NCBI GenBank assembly: GCA_022573605.1 | Contig: JACZTQ010000159.1 | Location: 1 to 7,335 of the forward strand | Reading direction: 5' to 3' | Origin: Pseudomonadota bacterium | GTDB taxonomy: Bacteria > Pseudomonadota > Alphaproteobacteria > Rhodobacterales > Rhodobacteraceae | Length of the DNA stretch: 7,335 nt | Shown: in pieces, positions 1-5,552 of the stretch | How the letters are laid out: each line of letters begins with the position of its first letter | How positions within the stretch are numbered: position 1 is the stretch's first letter | The notes under the pieces: model-generated | Database searches by the model: none | Seen by the model: the letters and a program-made list of their open reading frames with translations, nothing else | What the model was told of the DNA's origin: nothing | Made by a program: the position numbers and the translations under genes

Positions 1-30
1 TGGGTTAGGGAGGGGGCGGGCTCGGGACAT
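1..30 (-). CDS. Possible N-terminal fragment of an unidentified protein, cut by the left edge
   Basis: An ATG read on the minus strand at 30-28 is preceded by AAGGA with a four-base gap (GAAGGACGGTATG), a good ribosome-binding arrangement. It opens a frame reading MSRARPLPNP before the window ends. It lies 46 bp downstream of the EamA gene stop on the same strand, so it could be the next gene of an operon. Ten residues are too few to identify a family. The pyrimidine run in this stretch (CCCCCTCCCTAACCC) resembles the run at 3109-3120 inside the palindromic intergenic region, so it may be repeat sequence and not coding. The call is tentative. Confidence 0.25.
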   Translation of the reverse strand, partial: MSRARPLPNP

Positions 31-76
31 ACCGTCCTTCACGCCTCAACCGCTCGGCGCCGAGCCCGGCCCCGCT

Positions 77-1048
77 TCACGCCGCCGCCGCCACCGCGCT
101 CTCCGCCGCCGCCCGGCGCCTGGGCGCCACCGCCACCACCCCGGCCAGCATGATCAGCGCCAGCCCGGCCAGCCCGGTCGCGGTCGGCGCCTGGCCCCAG
201 AGGACGGACGAGACCAGCGCCACCCAGACCAGGTAGGAATAGTCGAACAGCGCCACCGAGGCGCTCGTGCCCATCTGGTAGCCCCGCATCAAGAGCCCGG
301 CGCCGAGGATCGACGAGACCCCGAGCGCCGCCGCCAGCAACAGCATCTTCGCCCCCACCGCGGACGGCTGCATGAACAGCACCTCGCCGGCCGCGCCCGG
401 CGCCGCGCCGGCGCCGAAATAAACCACCACCGCCACCCCCGCCAGGCCCAGAACCAGGAACCCGGCGATGCTCCAGAACAGCAGCGCGCAGACATCCTCG
501 TTGCGGCAATGGCGGTTGGTGACCAGGATCGACAGCGCGTTCAGGCCCCCGGCCGCCACCGGCACCAGCGCCAGCGGGTCGATCTCGCCGCCGGCCCCGA
601 CCGCCAGCGCGGCGCCGCCGAAGCCCAGCGCCACGGTCAGCCACATGCGCCGGTCCGGCGCGCCGCCACGCGTCAGGCTGAGGCAGATCACGACCCAGAT
701 CGGAGTGGTGAAGAACCCCGCCGCCGCCTGGCCGAAGGGCAGCACCGGCAGCACCGCGAAATAGGCCCCCAGCGCCACCACGTTGAGCGCCGTGCGCAGC
801 GCCACCGGCCCCGGCGAGCGGGGCAGGATGCGCTGCCAGGAGCCGAACATCACCGCCACCGCGAAAGCGACGGGAAGCATCAGCGCGGCGCGAATCGCCT
901 GGAATTGCCAGATCGACATGTCGTCGGCGACGAAGGGGACGAAACTGTCGGTGAGCGCGAACAGACCCTGGGCCGAGACCACGAGAACCGCGGCGGCGGC
1001 GCCCGATCCGATGGACAACTTGTTCTCCCACAGCGCCACAACGGCCAC
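77..1048 (-). CDS. EamA-family (drug/metabolite transporter superfamily) membrane exporter
   Basis: This 323-residue inner-membrane protein has about ten hydrophobic segments arranged as two EamA repeats. The first runs from about residue 17 to 150 and the second from about 160 to 308. The last part shows the typical EamA ending: small residues around 261-266, an aromatic FDYSYLVW stretch at 268-275, then WGQAPT at 284-289 where many relatives have Glu in place of Gln286, followed by a Gly/Leu-rich last helix and a basic end (PRRR, 309-312). Family members export amino acids, nucleobases or other metabolites; the substrate cannot be read from sequence. The start is uncertain. GTG at 1048 lies two codons after an in-frame TAG. 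TTG at 1018 (residue 11) has GGGAG at 1025-1029, six bases upstream, and still keeps the first helix, so it may be the true start. The gene is divergent from the acyl-CoA ligase. Confidence 0.9.
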   Translation of the reverse strand: MAVVALWENKLSIGSGAAAAVLVVSAQGLFALTDSFVPFVADDMSIWQFQAIRAALMLPVAFAVAVMFGSWQRILPRSPGPVALRTALNVVALGAYFAVLPVLPFGQAAAGFFTTPIWVVICLSLTRGGAPDRRMWLTVALGFGGAALAVGAGGEIDPLALVPVAAGGLNALSILVTNRHCRNEDVCALLFWSIAGFLVLGLAGVAVVVYFGAGAAPGAAGEVLFMQPSAVGAKMLLLAAALGVSSILGAGLLMRGYQMGTSASVALFDYSYLVWVALVSSVLWGQAPTATGLAGLALIMLAGVVAVAPRRRAAAESAVAAAA

Positions 1049-1090
1049 CCGCTATCCAAAACGACAACCACCCCGCACCAACCGTTTCAG

Positions 1091-1103
1091 CCTGATCTCC
1101 TTT
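1091..1103 (-). promoter_or_regulatory. Strong Shine-Dalgarno-like sequence without a matching gene start
   Basis: Read on the minus strand this is AAAGGAGATCAGG, the best ribosome-binding-like sequence in the left part of the window. It lies about 50 bases upstream of the first possible EamA start (1048). The frame behind it, beginning at a CTG six bases after GGAG, has twelve codons and ends at TAG (1054-1052), in the same frame as the EamA gene. It could serve a short leader peptide with a rare CTG start, mark a former longer N-terminus closed by a stop, or be chance. Confidence 0.25.
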
Positions 1104-1139
1104 CGGGGTAGGAAAGAATGGTTATCAAAGGGTTAATTT

Positions 1140-1153
1140 GGCGACTCGTCGCC
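1140..1153. promoter_or_regulatory. Perfect 6-2-6 dyad, candidate operator in divergent intergenic region
   Basis: GGCGAC-TC-GTCGCC is a perfect inverted repeat with a two-base centre, lying between the divergent EamA and acyl-CoA ligase genes. Just to its left two GGTTA copies (1120-1124 and 1131-1135) lie 11 bp apart, one helical turn. This is the kind of arrangement bound by a dimeric repressor. In such GC-rich DNA a 12-base perfect dyad can also arise by chance, and no regulator gene is adjacent. Confidence 0.25.
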
Positions 1154-1195
1154 AGGCGCCGGGGCGAAACCGGCCGCGGCGGCGCAAGCCCGGAC

Positions 1196-1223
1196 TTCAC
1201 AGCGGCGTTCCGGCTGATAGATT
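1196..1223 (+). promoter_or_regulatory. Candidate sigma-70-type promoter for the acyl-CoA ligase gene
   Basis: TTCACA (1196-1201, five of six bases match TTGACA) is followed after 16 bp by TAGATT (1218-1223, four of six match TATAAT). Transcription would start near 1230, giving a leader of about 30 bases that contains the AGGGAGGA ribosome-binding site at 1247-1254. The position fits well, but the match is moderate and made by eye. Confidence 0.4.
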
Positions 1224-1260
1224 GCACATCGGGCAAAAGGATTTTCAGGGAGGACGGCCC

Positions 1261-2910
1261 ATGCTGGGGCTGATGCAGGACTGGCCGCTGCGGGTCTCGT
1301 CGATCATCGACCACGCCGCCAAGTATCACGCCGGCCGCGCCGTGATCAGCCGCTCGATCGAGGGGCCGGTGACGCGGACCACCTGGGAGGGCATCCGGAC
1401 CCGGGCGCTGATGCTGGCCCAGGCGCTGGCCCGCCTCGGGGTGCGCCCCGGCGAGGTCGTCGGCTGCATGGCCTGGAACACGTCGCGTCACATGGAGGTC
1501 TGGTACGGCGTGCCCGGCGCCGGCGCGGTGCTGCACTCGCTGAACCCGCGCCTCGGCCGCGAGCAGCTTGTCTACATCATCAACCACGCCGGCGACCGCT
1601 GGCTGTTCTGCGACCGCGACCTGGTGGCGATCCTCGAGGGGCTGGCCGCCGACCTGCCGCAGGTCAAGGGCTACGTGGTGATGACCGACCGCGCCCACAT
1701 GCCCGAGACCGGCCTGGCCAACGTCTTGTGCTACGAGGAGATCGTCGGATCGGAGGCCGGGGAGGCGCCCTGGGTCGCGGTCGACGAGCGCGCCGCCTGC
1801 GGCATCTGCTACACCTCGGGCACCACCGGCGAGCCCAAGGGGGCGGTCTATTCCCACCGCTCGAACGTGCTCCACGCGATGGTGATGATCCAGCCCGACA
1901 TGCTGGACCTGTCGTGCACCGACGTGCTGATGCCGGTGGTGCCGATGTTCCACGCCAACGGCTGGTCGACCGCCTTCTCGGCGCCGATGGCGGGCACGGC
2001 GATGGTGCTGCCGGGCCGCCGGCTCGACCCCGCCAGCCTCTACGCGATGCTCGGCCACGGGGTCACCATCACCGCGGCGGTGCCCACGATCTGGCTCATG
2101 CTGCTCACCCATCTGCGCGACAACGGGCTGACCCTGCCGGACCTCAACCGGGTGGTGATCGGCGGCTCGTCGTGCCCCCGCGCGGTGATCGAGAGCTTCC
2201 AGAACGACTACGGGGTGCGGGTGCTGCACGCCTGGGGCATGACCGAGACCTCGCCGCTGGGCACGCTGTGCTCGTTCAAGCCCGAGATCGCGGCGCTGCC
2301 CGCGGAGGAACGGCTGGAGGTCCAGCTCAAGGTCGGCCACCCGCCGTTCACGGTCGATCTGGCGATCCGCGCCGAGGATGGTGATGGCGGCGGCGAGATG
2401 CTGCCCTGGGACGGCGAGGCCCAGGGCCGCCTCTTGGTCCGCGGTCCCGGCGTGGTGCGGCGCTACCTCGGGCAGGAGGCCGACTGCATCGATAGCGAGC
2501 AATGGTTCGACACCGGGGATGCCGCCACCATCGATCCGCTCGGCTATGTCCGCATCACCGACCGTTTCAAGGACGTGATCAAGTCCGGCGGCGAGTGGAT
2601 CAGCTCGATCGAGATGGAGAACGCGGCCCTGGCCCACCCGGACGTCGCCGAGGCGGCGGCGGTCGGGGTGGCGCACCCGAAATGGGGCGAGCGCCCGGTG
2701 CTGGTGGTGGTGGCGCGCGAGGGCAAGCAGCCGCCGGCGGACGAGATTGTCGATCTGTTGCGCCCGCATTTCGCCAAGTGGCAGCTCCCCGACGACGTGA
2801 TCTATGTCGACGAGATCCCCCACACCGCGACCGGCAAGATCTCGAAGCTGAAGCTGCGGCAGGTGCTGGACGAGATGGGCTACCGGTTGCCGGATCAGCG
2901 GGGGGCGTGA
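1261..2910 (+). CDS. AMP-dependent acyl-CoA synthetase (medium/long-chain fatty acid--CoA ligase, AlkK/DmdB-like)
   Basis: This 549-residue cytoplasmic enzyme of the ANL adenylating superfamily activates a carboxylic acid with ATP to an acyl-AMP and transfers it to CoA. The N-terminal AMP-binding domain (about 20-430) has the phosphate-binding loop YTSGTTGEPKG at 184-194, a PMFHANGW segment at 228-235 (His231) and WGMTET at 325-330. The hinge region follows, with TGD at 418-420 and the DRFKD...SGGEW block at 434-446. The small C-terminal domain carries the catalytic Lys526 in TATGKISK. All key motifs are intact and the length suits the family. The ATG at 1261 is chosen because AGGGAGGA (1247-1254) lies six bases upstream; the frame is open back to 1138, but that extension is basic, lacks a good start and matches no family feature. 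The opening MLGLMQDWPLRVSSIIDHAA resembles both AlkK-like fatty-acid ligases and DmdB methylmercaptopropionate-CoA ligases, so the substrate is open. Confidence 0.93.
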   Translation: MLGLMQDWPLRVSSIIDHAAKYHAGRAVISRSIEGPVTRTTWEGIRTRALMLAQALARLGVRPGEVVGCMAWNTSRHMEVWYGVPGAGAVLHSLNPRLGREQLVYIINHAGDRWLFCDRDLVAILEGLAADLPQVKGYVVMTDRAHMPETGLANVLCYEEIVGSEAGEAPWVAVDERAACGICYTSGTTGEPKGAVYSHRSNVLHAMVMIQPDMLDLSCTDVLMPVVPMFHANGWSTAFSAPMAGTAMVLPGRRLDPASLYAMLGHGVTITAAVPTIWLMLLTHLRDNGLTLPDLNRVVIGGSSCPRAVIESFQNDYGVRVLHAWGMTETSPLGTLCSFKPEIAALPAEERLEVQLKVGHPPFTVDLAIRAEDGDGGGEMLPWDGEAQGRLLVRGPGVVRRYLGQEADCIDSEQWFDTGDAATIDPLGYVRITDRFKDVIKSGGEWISSIEMENAALAHPDVAEAAAVGVAHPKWGERPVLVVVAREGKQPPADEIVDLLRPHFAKWQLPDDVIYVDEIPHTATGKISKLKLRQVLDEMGYRLPDQRGA

Positions 2911-2923
2911 GGCCACCCCCAAT

Positions 2924-2944
2924 GTCCCGGCCTTGCGCCGGGAC
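2924..2944. repeat. Perfect 8-bp hairpin just after the acyl-CoA ligase stop
   Basis: GTCCCGGC (2924-2931) pairs with GCCGGGAC (2937-2944) across a five-base loop CTTGC. It begins 14 bases after the ligase stop codon, a position suited to ending or stabilising that mRNA, but no T-run follows, so a classic intrinsic terminator is not shown. Its right arm begins the direct repeat shared with 3030-3044. Confidence 0.6.
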
Positions 2945-2972
2945 CCCGATGGGCAGCGCACAGCGGCGCCAG

Positions 2973-2994
2973 GCCCCGGCTCGGGGGCCGGGGC
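2973..2994. repeat. Perfect 8-bp hairpin
   Basis: GCCCCGGC (2973-2980) pairs with GCCGGGGC (2987-2994) around a six-base loop TCGGGG. It is the second of four hairpins in the cluster. Confidence 0.6.
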
Positions 2995-3043
2995 ATCGGG
3001 GCGGCTGTAAGCGAAAGGCGCAGGGTGGGCCGGGACCTCGATG

Positions 3044-3059
3044 GCCGGCGTTCGCCGGC
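3044..3059. repeat. GCCGGC hairpin with GTTC tetraloop
   Basis: Two GCCGGC blocks (3044-3049 and 3054-3059) are separated by GTTC, forming a compact six-pair stem. It directly abuts the second copy of the CCGGGACC(C/T)CGATGG repeat. Confidence 0.55.
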
Positions 3060-3108
3060 GACTCTGCGCGGAACTCAGGCGGCGCGCACGGGTCCGCCTC
3101 CGGCGGCC

Positions 3109-3188
3109 CCCCCTCCCTACCCTTCTCCGGGGCTTACGCCGCGCCACTGGCGCGACGGTCCCCTGCGAAGCCCACGAGGGGGAGGGGG
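3109..3188. repeat. Nested inverted-repeat element, 80 bp
   Basis: CCCCCTCCC (3109-3117) and its exact reverse complement GGGAGGGGG (3180-3188) bound an 80-bp unit. Inside it CGCGCC (3140-3145) pairs with GGCGCG (3149-3154) over the loop ACT. A small hairpin, CCGCC-TCC-GGCGG (3094-3106), lies immediately outside. Outer arms enclosing an inner hairpin resemble a small palindromic intergenic element. There is no coding capacity, and target duplications were not evident by eye. Confidence 0.45.
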
Positions 3189-3251
3189 TCCTGACGGCAA
3201 GGTTCCGAGCCGCCGGAGCCACGTCATGCCCGTGCTCGACGAGACCTGGTA

Positions 3252-4004
3252 TCAACCCCTCGTTTCCGCCTCCACCGCGTCCGCCATCGCCGCCAGGGTC
3301 GGGAACAGGAAATCGACCTCGGGCCGCTCCGGCACTTCCGCCGTCGCCCCCCAGGCGCCGCCCTTCGACAATCCGCGGCGGTCGATCCAGGCCCGGGCGA
3401 GGCCGAAATCGCCGGCCGGGACGTGGTCGTGATAGAGGCTCTGCGCGGTGTGCAGGATCTGCTCCGGCCTGACCCCGTGATCGGCCTCCAGCCGCTCCAG
3501 CATGTGCTCGAAATTGCGCCGCGCCGGCTTGTAGGAGCCGATCTCCTCGGCCGTGTAGATGGCGTCGAAGGCGACCCCGAGCTTGGCGTTCGAGGCTTTG
3601 AACCCGGCCCGGTCGATGTTCGAGAGAATCACCAGCCTGTAGCGCCGCTTGAGCCGGCGCAGCGCGTCGGCGGTGTCCGCGAAGGCCGGCCAGCGGGGCA
3701 CCGAGGCGCCGAACGCCACGTCCATTTCCGCCGTGGTTTCAAGCCCGTAGTGGCGAGCAAAGCCGACATGCACCCGGGTCAGAAGCTCCGGATACAGCAT
3801 CGCCGGCGTCTCGGTCTGCTGCGCCGATTCGAGCCGGGCGTGGGCCGCCAGCGCCTTGTCGCGGGTGATATCGAGCCGCCCGCCGGCCGCGATCAGCGGC
3901 TGGTAGGCGTCCCAGATGCCGCTCTCCCAGTCGATCAGGGTGCCGTAGCAGTCGAAGGTCAGGGTGGTGTAGTCCGCCAAGGGTCTGGTCGGTGGTCTGG
4001 CCAT
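3252..4004 (-). CDS. HAD-superfamily hydrolase, haloacid dehalogenase type II-like
   Basis: This 250-residue protein has a HAD core with an alpha-helical cap. Motif I is FDCYGTLIDWE at 17-27 with nucleophile Asp18. Motif II is LSN at 127-129 with Ser128. Motif III is Lys159 in SYKP, and an acidic motif IV falls at Asp193 in AQSLYHDH. Tyr20 stands where HAD phosphatases carry their second Asp, as in L-2-haloacid dehalogenases, which hydrolyse 2-haloacids to 2-hydroxyacids through an ester on the nucleophilic Asp. By my alignment from memory to L-DEX, its Arg41, Tyr157, Ser175 and Asn177 are not kept (about Ala54, Phe165, Gln188 and Leu190 here), so dehalogenase activity is doubtful and the substrate is unknown. 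The cytoplasmic location fits the lack of a signal peptide. The ATG at 4004 has GGGGAG (4014-4019) nine bases upstream. It is convergent with the ligase and divergent from DUF898. Confidence 0.9.
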   Translation of the reverse strand: MARPPTRPLADYTTLTFDCYGTLIDWESGIWDAYQPLIAAGGRLDITRDKALAAHARLESAQQTETPAMLYPELLTRVHVGFARHYGLETTAEMDVAFGASVPRWPAFADTADALRRLKRRYRLVILSNIDRAGFKASNAKLGVAFDAIYTAEEIGSYKPARRNFEHMLERLEADHGVRPEQILHTAQSLYHDHVPAGDFGLARAWIDRRGLSKGGAWGATAEVPERPEVDFLFPTLAAMADAVEAETRG

Positions 4005-4039
4005 GATCCGGTTCTCCCCGAAAGCCGATTCCGGCCCGC

Positions 4040-4067
4040 ATCATAGCGCCGCCGCACGGCGGATGAA
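4040..4067 (-). promoter_or_regulatory. Candidate promoter for the HAD gene, overlapping a dyad
   Basis: On the minus strand TATGAT (4045-4040, five of six match the -10 consensus) follows a weak -35, TTCATC (4067-4062), with a 16-bp spacer. The leader before the ATG at 4004 would be about 30 bases. The spacer is almost filled by a perfect dyad, CCGCCG-CA-CGGCGG (4049-4062), where a bound regulator would block polymerase. Confidence 0.35.
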
Positions 4068-4087
4068 GCCATTGACGAGGCCATTGA
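4068..4087. repeat. Direct repeat GCCATTGA, 12-bp period
   Basis: GCCATTGA occurs at 4068-4075 and again at 4080-4087, just upstream of the candidate HAD promoter and about 40 bp left of the DUF898 promoter. Tandem half-sites of this kind can bind a regulator, but the repeat is short and may be chance. Confidence 0.25.
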
Positions 4088-4126
4088 TCGGACCCGGGAG
4101 AGATTGGTTTCAAAGCAACACTTTTC

Positions 4127-4155
4127 GTGACATTCCAACCAGATTAAGCCATAGT
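4127..4155 (+). promoter_or_regulatory. Candidate sigma-70-type promoter for the DUF898-M48 operon
   Basis: GTGACA (4127-4132, five of six match TTGACA) and CATAGT (4150-4155, four of six match TATAAT) are separated by exactly 17 bp in an unusually AT-rich patch. Transcription would begin near 4162, leaving a leader of about 35 bases before the ATG at 4197. It is the best-spaced promoter I can see in the window. Confidence 0.45.
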
Positions 4156-4196
4156 CCTGATGTATCGAGCGAGCCGAACCGGCGGGGTGCGCAACG

Positions 4197-5552
4197 ATGA
4201 CTGACGACACCGAAGGCCCAAAGCCCTGGGATATCGAGCAATTCCGCGGGGTGCGCCGCCACGCCCAGCGCAAGGCGGACTGGGAAAAGGACCGCGAGCT
4301 GGTGCTCGACGCCAGCTACCGCACCGGCAAGGTCGCGCCGAAATTCGACACCGACGGCCCGTCGCTGTTCTGGCTCGCCCTGAAGACCGCCTGCCTGACC
4401 GTGCTGACCGTCGGGTTCTACCGTTTCTGGATGATCACCCGGCTGCGCCGCCACTACTGGAACGCGATCCGGATCCAGGGCGACCCGCTGGAATACACCG
4501 GCACCGGGCTGGAGAAGATCCTCGGCTTCCTGGTCGCCATCATCATCCTCGCGGTCTACCTCGGGCTGGTCAATATCGGCCTCACCTTCCTCGGCATGTC
4601 GTTCCTCAGCAACGACCCGCTGGCGATGAACATCTCGATCCTCGCCGCCATGCCGCTGTTTTTCTACGCCGCCTACCGGGCGCGGCGCTACATCATGGCG
4701 CGGACCCGCTGGCGCGGCATCCGCTTCGGCATGGACCACGGCGCCTGGGGCTACACCGGCAGGGCGCTGTGGTACTGGTTCCTGACCATCATCACCGGCG
4801 GGCTGCTCTACCCCTACATGCAGTTCAAGCTGGCGAAATACATGGCCGACCGGACCTGGTTCGGCGACCTGAAATTCCACCAGAACGGCTCCTGGGTCGG
4901 GCTCTTCGCCTACTGGGTCTGGCTCTACATCGCCCTCGGGCTGATCGGGCTGGCGATCTGGGGCATGTACGCCGACCGCGACAACCCGGCGACCACGGTG
5001 GTCGCCGGGATTATCGCCTTTGTCGGCTACATCTCGCTGTTCGTCATGATGATGCGCTACGAGGTGGTGGTGTTTCGCTACCTGTGGAGCAACCGCACCC
5101 TCGGCGAGGCCTCGTTCGAGAACGACATCGCGCCGGGCAAGATCATCAGCGTCTATCTGGTCGGCACCCTGCTGGTGGCGATCTGCACCATACTGATCAG
5201 CATTGTCGTGTTGTTGCTGGCCGGGCTCGCCGCGGCCTTCGTGCTGGGCATCGACAATATTTCCCAGGTTCAGGAATTCGACGCCGTGCTGGCCGAATCG
5301 ATGGCCAATCCGATGCAGTCCATCCCCACCATCGCGGTGACGGCGGCGCTGCTCTATATCATCCTGTTCGCGGTTCCCTTCGCCTTCTCGCAGATTTTCA
5401 TCACCCGGCCGATCCTCCAGCGCAAGGCCGAGGCGATGGTGATCCACGACGCCCAGGTGCTGACCCAGAGCCGCCAGCGCGAACACGACCACGCCGCCGA
5501 GGCCGGCGGTTTCGCCGACGCGCTGGGGGTCGATGTCGGCGCCGGATTCTGA
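4197..5552 (+). CDS. DUF898 (YjgN-family) polytopic inner-membrane protein
   Basis: This 451-residue protein has a hydrophilic N-terminus of about 55 residues, then eight or nine hydrophobic segments near 57-80, 106-135, 146-160, 190-208, 234-257, 266-287, 315-350 (probably two) and 377-402, and a polar tail of about 45 residues. The family is conserved in proteobacteria (E. coli YjgN) and its function is unknown. A motif with a basic residue before Tyr, then Gly 8-9 residues later and an aromatic 3-5 residues after that occurs four times: Tyr87/Gly95/Tyr100, Tyr165/Gly174/Phe177, Tyr215/Gly223/Phe227 and Tyr295/Gly303/Phe307. It suggests internal duplication. The ATG at 4197 has only a weak GGGGTG upstream. 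The stop overlaps the start of the M48 peptidase gene by one base (TGATG), so the two are very likely co-transcribed and translationally coupled. Confidence 0.88.
   Translation: MTDDTEGPKPWDIEQFRGVRRHAQRKADWEKDRELVLDASYRTGKVAPKFDTDGPSLFWLALKTACLTVLTVGFYRFWMITRLRRHYWNAIRIQGDPLEYTGTGLEKILGFLVAIIILAVYLGLVNIGLTFLGMSFLSNDPLAMNISILAAMPLFFYAAYRARRYIMARTRWRGIRFGMDHGAWGYTGRALWYWFLTIITGGLLYPYMQFKLAKYMADRTWFGDLKFHQNGSWVGLFAYWVWLYIALGLIGLAIWGMYADRDNPATTVVAGIIAFVGYISLFVMMMRYEVVVFRYLWSNRTLGEASFENDIAPGKIISVYLVGTLLVAICTILISIVVLLLAGLAAAFVLGIDNISQVQEFDAVLAESMANPMQSIPTIAVTAALLYIILFAVPFAFSQIFITRPILQRKAEAMVIHDAQVLTQSRQREHDHAAEAGGFADALGVDVGAGF

Larger units (their letters stand above)
2911..3251. repeat. Gene-free convergent intergenic region filled with palindromic repeats
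   Basis: These 341 bp lie between the stops of two convergent genes. Open frames here have no ribosome-binding site or recognisable product, and I call no gene. The left two thirds contain several perfect GC hairpins (listed separately) and a near-perfect 15-base direct repeat (2938-2952 and 3030-3044, one mismatch). The part 3189-3251 shows nothing I recognise. The arrangement resembles the short palindromic intergenic elements common in high-GC alphaproteobacteria. Folding of the transcripts here could also stop or protect both convergent mRNAs, though no hairpin is followed by a T-run. Confidence 0.6.

Noticed and set aside
1138..1260. A 41-residue N-terminal extension of the acyl-CoA ligase from TTG 1138
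   Set aside because: It is very basic, unlike family N-termini, and overlaps the candidate promoter. ATG 1261 has a strong ribosome-binding site.
3131..3180. A possible tRNA or small structured RNA in the hairpin-rich region
   Set aside because: No cloverleaf, T-loop GTTCRA or CCA-type acceptor arrangement could be formed. The stems fit simple palindromes better.
1087..3255. A 722-codon open frame on the minus strand opposite the acyl-CoA ligase
   Set aside because: It is antisense to a gene with all catalytic motifs, and its translation is rich in His, Arg, Gly and Ala with no domain. This is the expected shadow of high-GC codon use.
3025..3472. Plus-strand open frames running from the intergenic repeats into the HAD gene
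   Set aside because: They have Pro/Arg-rich low-complexity translations, no ribosome-binding site, and overlap the palindromes and the antisense of the HAD gene.
4110..5492. A 460-codon minus-strand frame opposite DUF898
   Set aside because: The translation is low-complexity and rich in Asp, Gln, His and Gly, and it lies exactly antisense to a recognisable membrane protein. It is a shadow frame.
4769..5551. A 5' extension of the M48 reading frame inside DUF898, suggesting a longer fused protein
   Set aside because: The extension is an out-of-frame reading of DUF898 codons rich in Arg, His and Gly. The ATG at 5552 overlapping the DUF898 stop is the natural start.
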